Assembly: GCA_016196035.1 (NCBI GenBank)
Contig: JACPYM010000135.1
Location: forward strand, 1 to 64,000
Source of the DNA: Acidobacteriota bacterium
GTDB taxonomy: Bacteria > Acidobacteriota > Blastocatellia > RBC074
Reading direction: 5' to 3'
DNA length: 64,000 bases
Part shown: positions 45,306 to 53,961 of the stretch, piece after piece
Layout of the letters: each line of letters begins with the position of its first letter
Position numbering within the stretch: position 1 is the stretch's first letter
Made by a program: the position numbers and the translations under genes
The notes under the pieces: model-generated
Seen by the model: only the letters and a program-made list of their open reading frames with translations
Databases searched by the model: none
Told to the model about the DNA's origin: nothing

Positions 45306-46310
45306 TTATGCAAATCTTGAAAAGATGATCAATCCCAGGCCAACGATGAAGGACGCAAACATCACGGCGAGCAAACGGTTGGTGCCAGCGGGCGCTTGCT
45401 TGAATTCCTTCCACACGAAAACACCCCAGCAGGCGGCGACCAGCGTTGCCCCTTGTCCCAAACCATAAGAGATGGCAAACCCCGCGGCTCCCGATGCGAT
45501 GATGCTGAAAGACATTCCGAGTCCCCAGATCATCCCGCCAAGGGTGCCGATCCCATGCAAGCGCGCGTTGCCTTTACTGAAATAGTCGCGATAAGAAACC
45601 GGCTCGCCAACAAAAGGCTTCATCATCACGATGCTGTTCCACAGAAAATTCGACAGGAACAAACCCAGCGAGAAAATCACCACAGCCGTGTACGGGCTTA
45701 GTTTTCCCGCTTCAAGGTGAGAAAAATCGGCGGACATCGAAGCCGCGACGAAGCGATAGAAAAAGCCCATCAGCACACCGGCCAGGATTGATAGAACACC
45801 GCCCAGGCCAGAGACTTTCTTGCCTTGCGATGGCAGTTTTTTGTAAGCCATCGCGTCAACGATGATTGCCACCACCACTGCCGCCACACCGGTGAACAGC
45901 AAGTAAGGATTGCCAACCGGAGCCGCAACGTAATTAGTGACGACTCCCAGCGCGAGTGCCAGTCCCACGCCGATGGGGAATGCCACGGCCATGCCGGCAA
46001 TATCAATGGCCGCGACCAAAAGTATGTTCGAGACGTTGAAAATCACTCCGCCCAAAAAGGCCGACCACAATGCCTGATTGCTGGCCTGATTGAGATCGGG
46101 CAGGAAACTGCGCCCGGCAGACCCCAAACTTCCCATCGTCAGCGCCAGAATCAACGCGAACAACAAAACGCCGATGGCATAGTCCCAGTAAAAAAGCTGA
46201 AAGCGCCATTCTTTGCTGGCAAGTTTCTGTGTATTCGCCCACGAACCCCAGCAGAGCATGGTGATAAGACACATCACGACTGCCAGGGCATAAGATTCGA
46301 TGATGATCAT
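45306..46310 (-). CDS. GRP-type sugar transporter (ribose/glucose uptake-like)
   Basis: 334 residues with about 10 membrane segments in the DMT/GRP arrangement: LAVVMCLITMLCWGSWANTQ at the start (the W-G-S-W motif of GlcU/RbsU-type carriers), VFPIGVGLALALGVV-like middle and GLGQGATLVAACWGVFVWKE near the end. A GAGGAG site precedes ATG at 46,310 and overlaps the stop of GH16. Directly followed by ribokinase, so ribose is a reasonable substrate. RhaT-like rhamnose transport is the main alternative. Confidence 0.8.
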   Translation of the reverse strand: MIIIESYALAVVMCLITMLCWGSWANTQKLASKEWRFQLFYWDYAIGVLLFALILALTMGSLGSAGRSFLPDLNQASNQALWSAFLGGVIFNVSNILLVAAIDIAGMAVAFPIGVGLALALGVVTNYVAAPVGNPYLLFTGVAAVVVAIIVDAMAYKKLPSQGKKVSGLGGVLSILAGVLMGFFYRFVAASMSADFSHLEAGKLSPYTAVVIFSLGLFLSNFLWNSIVMMKPFVGEPVSYRDYFSKGNARLHGIGTLGGMIWGLGMSFSIIASGAAGFAISYGLGQGATLVAACWGVFVWKEFKQAPAGTNRLLAVMFASFIVGLGLIIFSRFA

Positions 46311-46324
46311 TTTCGGGCTCCTCG

Positions 46325-47146
46325 CTACTTTCCCTGTTGATAAACACGGACGTAGTCAATCTCCATGCGCTGCGGGAAGATCGTGTCGTCAACACCTTCG
46401 GCGCCACCCCAAAACCCGCCAATCGCCAGGTTCAAAACCAGATGGAAGTTCTGATCGAACGGCCAGGCTTCCCAGCCGCTGCCTTCGTTCTTGTCGCTGA
46501 AGATTTTGGTGTCATCAATGTACACATCCAGCTTCTCCGCGCTCCATTCCAGCGCGTAGGTATGAAAGGCGGTTTGCGCATCCGGCACTTTCAGCGTGGC
46601 GGTTTTTTGATTTTTGCGCGGCCAGTTATAAGCCTTGGTATGCGTCGAAGCGTGAATAACACCCGGGTCGTGGCCGACGTGTTCCATGATGTCAATCTCG
46701 CCATTATCCGGCCAGTAACGGTCGCTGTAGCTTGTCTTTGAGGGTAACATCCAAATAGCAGGCCAGGTGCCGCGCCCGGCAGGAAGCCTGGCCCGGATTT
46801 CAAAACGCCCGTATGTCCAGTCGCCTTTTCCCGCTGTTACCAAGCGAGCCGAGGTGTAGTTATTCGAATTAATCTTTTCCTTGCGGGCTTCGATAACAAG
46901 GTTACCGCCCTCAACACGCGCGTTAGCTAGCTTGCCGGAGGTGTAATACTGAAGCTCGTTATTCCCCCAGCCATCGCCACCGACTTTGTATTCCCACCTC
47001 TTTGGGTCTGGCAAGCCTTTGTAATTGAACTCATCCGCCCAAACCAGTTTCCAGTCCGCCCGACGCGCAATCTGCACAGGACGATTTTGTCCGCTTCCGA
47101 CTAACAGCAAGTTAAACGTCAAAAGCAAAGTCAGTGCTATTTTCAT
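46325..47146 (-). CDS. Secreted glycoside hydrolase family 16 (beta-glucanase/laminarinase-like)
   Basis: 273 residues. After a short signal peptide (IALTLLLTFNLLLVGSGQ) comes a GH16 jelly roll: WKLVWADEFNYKGLPDPKRW, YTSARLVTAGKGDWTYGRFE, GTWPAIWMLPS and the catalytic EIDIMEH (nucleophile E150, D152, acid/base E155), then HTYALEWSAEKLDVYIDDTK and a C-terminal MEIDYVRVYQ. Retaining hydrolysis of beta-1,3 or mixed-linkage glucan is the usual activity; the exact linkage is inferred. It follows a TonB receptor and precedes the sugar transporter by 14 bp. Confidence 0.92.
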   Translation of the reverse strand: MKIALTLLLTFNLLLVGSGQNRPVQIARRADWKLVWADEFNYKGLPDPKRWEYKVGGDGWGNNELQYYTSGKLANARVEGGNLVIEARKEKINSNNYTSARLVTAGKGDWTYGRFEIRARLPAGRGTWPAIWMLPSKTSYSDRYWPDNGEIDIMEHVGHDPGVIHASTHTKAYNWPRKNQKTATLKVPDAQTAFHTYALEWSAEKLDVYIDDTKIFSDKNEGSGWEAWPFDQNFHLVLNLAIGGFWGGAEGVDDTIFPQRMEIDYVRVYQQGK

Positions 47147-47266
47147 AACTTGATATAACTACCAGGATGAAACTTCGCGCGGGGAGCGCAGGTGGGAACG
47201 GACAACGCTGTAAGCTAACAGTCAAACGCCGAAGGAGCATCTACTCCTTCGGCGTTCGGTACTAAC

Positions 47267-50200
47267 TCAAAACTCGAACCGTACATGCCATTGCACGGTG
47301 CGATTCGGTCTATAACCGCCATTGGCAATGGCGCCGGAACCGGTACGATTTGTTAGCGGATCAGCCGCATTACCATTGACTAAGGTACTGCTGCCGGGGG
47401 CGGTGTAACTCTGAGAGAAGAAGTTAGTAAATCCGCCTTGAGTATGATTCAGGGCATTGAACGCATCAAAGCGCGCTTCAACCCTCATCTTTTCCCGGAA
47501 GTAAAGCTTCTTGGAAAGCGACATATCCCAGTTGTTGATCGGCGGCGCTTTGATCAGCAGTTTATCGCGGACTGTTTCCGTCCCCGTGCTGCCGACGCTC
47601 GGAGCCTGAAAAGCGGCAATGTTGTACCAATGAAAGTCATCTTTATTGGGTACTTTATTGGGGTCACCAATGAGCACGCAACGCGCGCTATTGCCGCTCG
47701 ATGAACCGGTCAGATTGACTGTGCCGTAGCCTGTGACGCCGCACGAAACCAGCTCCGGCTCACCTGATTGAAAACGGTAAATCCCTGAGAGTTGCCAGCC
47801 CTTGGTAACATATCCGAGGTAACGATTCTCCGTTAAACTTGGCAATTCATACACCCAGTTAAAGACAAAGTTATGAGTGCGGTCAAAGCTTAACCGCCCG
47901 TAGTTAATTTTGTCATTCTGGTCAATCCTGGCGCCATCTTGGTCGCCGGATGAAATGCCCCGCGCTAGGCTCCGGGTGTAATTTGCACTCAAGAGCAATC
48001 CTTTGGCAAAACGGCGATTCCCGGAAATTTGCAGCGAATGATAATTCGAGTTTTCCCTGAACTCTGTTAATGAGATGTCAGCAAATCCCTTGTATGGGCG
48101 GTACAAATTGGCAGGCAGTGCGTTAGAACCTGGTACTGTTGGATTCAAGGCCTTGGTGGGGTCTTGATTCACCGCCAAAAATGCCGAGCCAAATGGCGTC
48201 GAATTGATTGAACGAACGTGCGGTAAATGGTGTCCTTGCGAACCGACATAAGCAACATCGAGCACAGTATCAAAGGGTAGCTTGTACTGAATGCCGGCGT
48301 TATAGGAGTTGGTTGAAGGTATTTTGGCATTGAGTTCAATCGCCCTGACACTCGGCGGGTTAAACGTAGAAGTTGCGATGCTGCTGGTCAGTGTTTGCAG
48401 CAGGCCAAAGTCCAGGATGTTAGTAACCGTGGTGGGCGGGTTTTCGTTGTAGTCATAGACCAGGTTACCTTGCGGCCGGTCATAAAAAACGCCGAAACCG
48501 CCGCGCACAATCAGGTCGTGTTTACCTGTGACATCAAACGCGAAACCGAATCTTGGGGCGAACAGTGCCCCTTGATCCTTAGCCAGTCTTTTTGGAATTC
48601 CATTTTGCCCGGTAAGAAAAAGCCCGTTTGAAAGACCACCTGAGCCCGGCACGATTCTGCCCACAAAAACGGTATCAAGCAAAGTATTGGCTAAAGTGAG
48701 CGGAACGCCGGAAGCAAGCACAGCCGGATCAACCGCGCGCCGGGCAGAGGTTTGGCTGCCACCGGAGCAAGTCGCCGCGCCATTGATACAGACCGGCACA
48801 TACAGTCTGGGAGCGGCAGAAAGTTTGTATTGACTCGGATCAAAATTCGAAGCTGCCCCGCTGGCATCAAAGGCGGGCGGAAACCACGAGACGCGCATGC
48901 CATAATCGAGCGTAAAGCGCTTGCTGAATTTCCAGTTATCTTGCACAAACCCGTCAACATCGGTGTACTTGTAATTACCGAAGGTACTGGCCGAAGCTTG
49001 GGTGTAATTTGCATAAACACCCGTTAGCGCGTTTGAGAATCCCTGTTGTGTGTCAAAGGGATTATTGGCAGAATCCGAAAAACTAATACCGCCATTGAAT
49101 TGCACGCGGTTTGTTTGCTTCTTCTTCGCCCGTTCATAAACGCCGCCAAACTTAGTCACATGATCGCCCCAAACTTTAGACAGGTTTCCGCCAATATCGT
49201 CAGTCCTGCTTGAGTTGAGAAACGGACCATTGCCCACGCGGTAACTCGGGGTATTGGCAAGTCTGCCGCCATAACCAAGTTGACTCAGCAGGTCTTCTTG
49301 AACGGCATTCGGATAAATTATCGGGAGCGCGGAAAGCCCGGTTGCGGTTCTGGTGTAAGTGCCGCTCTCGGTTCTGGCCTCAATCAGGTTTTTACTGAAG
49401 CCGTAGGTGAATTCAACTGCCATTGTCGGGCTAAGCGTTCCATTGACCGTGCCGGCATAACTAATTCTGGGGGTGTTATTCTTAAACCCATATTGCACGA
49501 TGTTACCGCCCAGGATAAATCCAAGCCCGGCATAAGGCGCTAGCGAGCTATTCACGTTATTGAGCACCCGGCCGTTGATGCGCCAGTTATCATTGAAGTT
49601 GTAATCAACGCGAACCGTGTCGTTGCGCTCTTTGGTCGTATTCGAAACCTGATCCTTGAAATTGAAGTTCTCGCTGCCTACCGGGGTGTAATTCGGCAAG
49701 GGATACAAATTTAGAATCTTTTGCCCAAGCGCATAAAACCGGCTGGCCGGAATTTTCCCAACCACGCCGCCATCCGCGAAACAACCCGATGTATTGGCCG
49801 CAGTGCAAGGCTGATTCAAAGTGTAGTCTCTGATGTACGGGAAAATATTTCCGTTGCTGTCGCGCGACTGAGAGAAATCGCCGGCGCGTTCTAGCGCGGT
49901 CGGCACGCGAACGCGATTTTCGTTATTCGGAGTGATGCGGGGCGCCCATTCCTGATTCAGGAAAAAGAATAACTTCTTCTTCTCAGTATTGAAGAGCTTG
50001 GGAATATAAACCGGCCCGCCGATTGAGTAACCTTTTTCCTCTTGGTCTGTAATTGGCCGCGGGTTGTTGGTGGCGGGATTGTTTCTGTTATTTTGAAACG
50101 TGTTGGCATTCAGCCCAGTGTGGCGGCGGTAATAATAAACCGAACCGTGAAAAGCTTGTGACCCGCTGCGAGTAGTAGCAATAAATTGAGCACCCGAAGA

Positions 50201-50893
50201 GCGTCCATATTCAGGTTGATAGGTCGAAGTCAGCAGCTTGAATTCGCCAACCGCATCCAGCGGAATGCGCGAAAGCTCCGAATTGTTACCCACGTCAACG
50301 CTGGTGATGCCGTCAATCTGGACATTGTTTGAATTTAGCCGGGCGCCATTCACACTAAGGCCGCTGCTGGTACTGCTGTTACCATCTCCGGCACCATTAG
50401 CTACAACACCTGGGGCTAAAGTAGCTAGATTAATGTAACTTCGGGTTTTAACACCCACGTTGCGAATCTGTTCGCCTTGGATGGCAAATGACCGCTCGCC
50501 GCTATCGGCCTGGATATGCGTGGCTTCGCTGGTGACACTGACCGTTTCGGTGACCGCCCCAACTTCCAAACCTAAGTTGCCAAGTGAGAGCCTGTCGTTT
50601 GGAGTGAGTGTTACCCCTTTCCGCTGTTGTTTCTTGAAGCTCGCGGCTTCAATGCTCAGGGTGTAGGTTCCCGGTGGAACAATCGGAAAAACAAACCGGC
50701 CTTCACCATCAGTGGTGGCAGTCAGAGAATAGCTCTTGCCCTCTTCGGTAATGGTCACGGTGGCTTTTGCAACAGCGGCTTGTTGTGGGTCAACGACCGT
50801 CCCGGTAATCGAACCGCTGGTGGTTTGAGCCAAACCCACTCCCGTGCAGAGCACGACGAGCGAGATCAACATTGATAGCATTCTTAGACGCAT
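47267..50893 (-). CDS. TonB-dependent receptor, Oar-like
   Basis: 1208 residues. Signal peptide (RMLSMLISLVVLCTGVGLAQ), carboxypeptidase-regulatory-like domain (ITGTVVDPQQAAVAKATVTI), plug (SGLSVNGARLNSNNVQIDGI; GRSSGAQFIATTRSGSQAFH) and barrel ending VQWHVRFEF. The start at 50,893 is chosen for TGGAGG 7 nt upstream; the longer frame from 50,944 is not needed. It leads the operon with GH16, transporter and ribokinase, so uptake of the glucan or ribose-containing fragments made outside is the likely role. The gene is somewhat AT-richer than the receptors at 2-10 kb. Confidence 0.93.
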   Translation of the reverse strand: MRLRMLSMLISLVVLCTGVGLAQTTSGSITGTVVDPQQAAVAKATVTITEEGKSYSLTATTDGEGRFVFPIVPPGTYTLSIEAASFKKQQRKGVTLTPNDRLSLGNLGLEVGAVTETVSVTSEATHIQADSGERSFAIQGEQIRNVGVKTRSYINLATLAPGVVANGAGDGNSSTSSGLSVNGARLNSNNVQIDGITSVDVGNNSELSRIPLDAVGEFKLLTSTYQPEYGRSSGAQFIATTRSGSQAFHGSVYYYRRHTGLNANTFQNNRNNPATNNPRPITDQEEKGYSIGGPVYIPKLFNTEKKKLFFFLNQEWAPRITPNNENRVRVPTALERAGDFSQSRDSNGNIFPYIRDYTLNQPCTAANTSGCFADGGVVGKIPASRFYALGQKILNLYPLPNYTPVGSENFNFKDQVSNTTKERNDTVRVDYNFNDNWRINGRVLNNVNSSLAPYAGLGFILGGNIVQYGFKNNTPRISYAGTVNGTLSPTMAVEFTYGFSKNLIEARTESGTYTRTATGLSALPIIYPNAVQEDLLSQLGYGGRLANTPSYRVGNGPFLNSSRTDDIGGNLSKVWGDHVTKFGGVYERAKKKQTNRVQFNGGISFSDSANNPFDTQQGFSNALTGVYANYTQASASTFGNYKYTDVDGFVQDNWKFSKRFTLDYGMRVSWFPPAFDASGAASNFDPSQYKLSAAPRLYVPVCINGAATCSGGSQTSARRAVDPAVLASGVPLTLANTLLDTVFVGRIVPGSGGLSNGLFLTGQNGIPKRLAKDQGALFAPRFGFAFDVTGKHDLIVRGGFGVFYDRPQGNLVYDYNENPPTTVTNILDFGLLQTLTSSIATSTFNPPSVRAIELNAKIPSTNSYNAGIQYKLPFDTVLDVAYVGSQGHHLPHVRSINSTPFGSAFLAVNQDPTKALNPTVPGSNALPANLYRPYKGFADISLTEFRENSNYHSLQISGNRRFAKGLLLSANYTRSLARGISSGDQDGARIDQNDKINYGRLSFDRTHNFVFNWVYELPSLTENRYLGYVTKGWQLSGIYRFQSGEPELVSCGVTGYGTVNLTGSSSGNSARCVLIGDPNKVPNKDDFHWYNIAAFQAPSVGSTGTETVRDKLLIKAPPINNWDMSLSKKLYFREKMRVEARFDAFNALNHTQGGFTNFFSQSYTAPGSSTLVNGNAADPLTNRTGSGAIANGGYRPNRTVQWHVRFEF

Positions 50894-51212
50894 AAACGAC
50901 CTCCAGTTAAACGGATTATGATTCTGGGTGACCGGGCGTCCCAAAGCAGAAGACGATTCCTACGGCCCGGTCAGGCAAATTGAATTTGAGCTAGCGATTG
51001 AACTTTGAAACGCGAGTCATCTTTGGCGCAGGCAAGCATCCCGCCCGTTTGTTTGTTTGTTTCACCCCAGCTTGTGCTCGCTTGTTTAGTAGTGGCGGTC
51101 TATACTTTTGACCTTGACAGAAAGTACTCGTGTGGAACTGGCAAAGTCTTTGCAGGTTGGCGGTAAAATTTCTGAAAAATTTATCGCGCGCCTGAAAAAA
51201 TCCTGAAACGCG
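50894..51212. promoter_or_regulatory. Divergent control region with 11-bp-spaced CTGAAA words
   Basis: The 319-bp spacer separates the receptor operon from the CadC-like regulator. CTGAAA occurs at 51,172, 51,192 and 51,203 on the plus strand; the last two are exactly 11 bp apart, a spacing typical of OmpR/PhoB-type winged-helix sites. They stand close to the regulator's start (51,213). Autoregulation is inferred. No confident -35/-10 pair was found. Confidence 0.4.
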
Positions 51213-53567
51213 ATGGATGTTCGGCATTTAGAGTCGCTTAAACCGAAAAGATCAGACGTACTTTACGAATTTGGCCCGTATGTCGTAGACGTGGCGAAGT
51301 CTGTCTTGTTACGCAATGACGAGGTTGTGCCGCTTGGGTTGAAGGCTTTTGAGGTTCTGTTAGTGCTGATCCAGCACCACGGCCAGGTGGTCATGAAGGA
51401 CGAACTGCTCAGCCAGGTCTGGCCTGACACTGTCGTTGAAGAGAACAATCTGGCCCGCACCATTTCGGCCCTCAGAAAGGCGCTGGGGGAAAGCCTCGGC
51501 GCGCCGCAGTTCATTGCCACAATACCGGGGCGCGGCTATCGCTTCGTGGCCGATGTGCAGGAGGTCGAACATGTCAGCGAGCCCGTCCATCTGCCTTGGC
51601 AACCACGGTCAAACGGCCATTCAACTGCCCGTGATTTGAATTCGCCCAACGTCCCGGCCATTGCCGCTTTTGCTGATGAACGGCTGACCAAACAACTGCG
51701 CTATTACAAACTGGCGCTGGGAGCCGTGCTGTTTTTGCTGATTGCCGGAATCATGGCCGCGCTGGTGGTTCCACAACTTCGCCAACCGGCGCAGGTCTCG
51801 TTGCCACGCAAACTCTGGCAGTTGAGCTTCGACCCCGGTTTGGAAAGCGAGCCGACCTGGTCGCCTGACGGACGACTGATCGCTTACAGTTCGGATCGTT
51901 CCGGCAATTTTGACATCTGGGTGCAGCCCGTTGGCGAAGGCCAGCCTGTCCGCGTCACGACTTCAACAGCACACGACTGGCAGGCGGATTGGGCGCCCGA
52001 AGGCAATCGCCTCGTCTTCCGCTCTGAACGTGACGGCGGCGGGCTATACGTCGTGCCGGTGCTGGGCGGCAACGAACATAAGATTGCGTCTTTCGGTTAC
52101 CGCCCGCGTTGGTCGCCCGACGGCACGCAAATTCTGTTTTACAGCTCTATTCTGCGCACTAACACGGCGGAGATTCCCAAACTCTATCTCGTCGGGCTGG
52201 ACGGCAAACCGCCGCGCGAAGTGTTGACGGATTTTCTCACCGGATTCAAATCGTTCTGTGCGGCCTGGCATCCTGACGGTCAACGGCTCTCGCTGTGGGG
52301 AAATCACCTTAAACAAGGCAACGGATTCTGGACGATCCCGCTGGCAGGTGGCGCGCCAATCAAATCGGAGTTCACGGTGGCGGCGGCCCAACAGTTAAAA
52401 GAATCGGGCGTATATTTCAGTGGCTTTCAGTGGGCGTCTGACGCGGCGGCGCTCTATTTCGAAGGTGTTTCCGCGAGCGTGAAAAGCATTTGGAAAGTTG
52501 CCGTGGAAACAACCAGCCTGCGCTGGATCGCCGGCCCCGAACGCTTGACTGCGGGCGCGGGGTTAGACACAGATGTGGCGCTTTCGCGCAATGGCCGGAA
52601 TGTGGCCTTTACTTCCCGCATTGAGCAAACCCGCCTCTGGTCATTTCCCTTTAACGCCGCCACCGGGAAGCTCGGCAACGCTGGCCAACCCATCACTACG
52701 GCAGGCACGGATGCGTATTTCCCCGACCTGTCCGCCGATGGCCGCAAGCTGGTGTTTGTGACCAATCGCGCTGGCAAGCGTGAACTGCGCGTCAAGTCGC
52801 TCGCTGACGGCAGCGAAACGATTTTGATCACCGATGATTTATCGCGTTCGTCGCCGCGCTGGTCGCGTGATGGCAAACGGCTGGCGTACAGCCGTGAAAA
52901 TACGGCCAAATCGGTGAGCGCACAAAACCGTTGGGACATCGCCACCCTGCCGGTCGCGGGCGGCGACGAGCAAGTGCTGACCACGGCAGGCCCCTTGGTC
53001 GAACCGACCTGGGATTGGTCAACCGATGGCACACGTATATTAGTAGGCTTCATGCGCAGCACTCCGGTGCGCCGGTTGATCGGCACGATTCCGGTGTCGG
53101 CGGCCCCACACGCCGAAGCGCAAATGCATGTCGTCACGTCGCATCCGGACGAGAATCTCTATCAGGCGCGTTTTTCTCCCGATGATCGTTGGATCAGCTT
53201 TTGCACGGCCAAGATGAATCAAGCCGGCATCTCGACAATCTATGTCGTGCCGGCGGCGGGCGGTGAATGGACGCGCCTCACCGAGGGCCACAGCTTTGAC
53301 GACAAACCGCGCTGGTCACCGGACGGGCGTATGCTCTATTTCATTTCCAATCGCACCGGTTTCTTCAACGTCTGGGGCATCCGTTTCGATCCGGTCACGG
53401 GCCAGCCTGTCGGCGCGCCCTTCCGCGTGACTCCCTTTGACAGCCCAAGCCAGATGATTCTTGAGGACGTGCGAATCATGGAACTGGCGCTGGCGGCTGA
53501 CCGGCTAGTTCTGCCGTTGATGGAAGTCACCGGCAACCTCTGGATTCTGGAGAATGTCGGGCAATAA
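51213..53567 (+). CDS. CadC-like transmembrane regulator with TolB-type propeller
   Basis: 784 residues. An OmpR/PhoB-type winged helix is at about residues 17-115 (YEFGPYVVDVAKSVLLRNDE; LGLKAFEVLLVLIQHHGQVV; VVEENNLARTISALRKALGE; TIPGRGYRFVADV). A single membrane helix is at about 168-190 (LGAVLFLLIAGIMAALVV). A large periplasmic PD40/TolB propeller follows, with repeated WSPDGRLIAYSSDRSG, WSPDGTQILFYSS, WSRDGKRLAYSRE and WSPDGRMLYFISNRTG motifs. This is a one-component sensor. It is divergent from the receptor/GH16/ribokinase operon, its most likely target. No ribosome site is evident before ATG 51,213. The stop overlaps the next small gene by 14 bp. Confidence 0.9.
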   Translation: MDVRHLESLKPKRSDVLYEFGPYVVDVAKSVLLRNDEVVPLGLKAFEVLLVLIQHHGQVVMKDELLSQVWPDTVVEENNLARTISALRKALGESLGAPQFIATIPGRGYRFVADVQEVEHVSEPVHLPWQPRSNGHSTARDLNSPNVPAIAAFADERLTKQLRYYKLALGAVLFLLIAGIMAALVVPQLRQPAQVSLPRKLWQLSFDPGLESEPTWSPDGRLIAYSSDRSGNFDIWVQPVGEGQPVRVTTSTAHDWQADWAPEGNRLVFRSERDGGGLYVVPVLGGNEHKIASFGYRPRWSPDGTQILFYSSILRTNTAEIPKLYLVGLDGKPPREVLTDFLTGFKSFCAAWHPDGQRLSLWGNHLKQGNGFWTIPLAGGAPIKSEFTVAAAQQLKESGVYFSGFQWASDAAALYFEGVSASVKSIWKVAVETTSLRWIAGPERLTAGAGLDTDVALSRNGRNVAFTSRIEQTRLWSFPFNAATGKLGNAGQPITTAGTDAYFPDLSADGRKLVFVTNRAGKRELRVKSLADGSETILITDDLSRSSPRWSRDGKRLAYSRENTAKSVSAQNRWDIATLPVAGGDEQVLTTAGPLVEPTWDWSTDGTRILVGFMRSTPVRRLIGTIPVSAAPHAEAQMHVVTSHPDENLYQARFSPDDRWISFCTAKMNQAGISTIYVVPAAGGEWTRLTEGHSFDDKPRWSPDGRMLYFISNRTGFFNVWGIRFDPVTGQPVGAPFRVTPFDSPSQMILEDVRIMELALAADRLVLPLMEVTGNLWILENVGQ

Positions 53568-53961
53568 GCGCGTCGCGCTCAAGCGAGCGCCTCAACCAAC
53601 AACCGTGAAAACACCGTTGCCAGCATTCCTTTTTCTGACCCTTGGATTGTGCTGTCTAACGCCGTCAACACCAGCACAGCGACAGCCCGACCTAACCGCG
53701 CTCACCGACGGTCACTTGCACGTCATCCTGGTCGGCACCGGCTCGCCACTGGCTGATGCCACGCGCGCCGCGCCAAACGCGCGCGCGTCAGCACGACCTA
53801 ACACGCCGCGCCGCTCGAAGTCACCACATTCGCCGCAAATCGAAGCAGCGTTCACGCGCGGCGGCGCTGATGTATTCAAAGGCCAGGTTGTCATCAGCAA
53901 AGACGGGCCGCGCTTTGACCTGTCCGTGAAAACACAAGGAGCACCACAATGGAATTTCTGA
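53554..53961 (+). pseudogene. Internally deleted MBL-fold (RNase Z-like) fragment
   Basis: 135 residues. After a hydrophobic export-like segment (TPLPAFLFLTLGLCCLTPST) come LTDGHLHVILVGTGSPLADA, which is how exported RNase Z-like metallo-beta-lactamases begin, and then a low-complexity Pro/Arg/Ser stretch. The end (IEAAFTRGGADVFKGQVVIS, then KDGPRF) resembles the C-terminus of the same family. The whole HxHxDH metal domain is missing, so this looks like a gene that lost its middle in frame. GTG at 53,605 is another possible start. It is followed by an intact MBL hydrolase overlapping by 13 bp. Family assignment rests on short segments. Confidence 0.5.
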
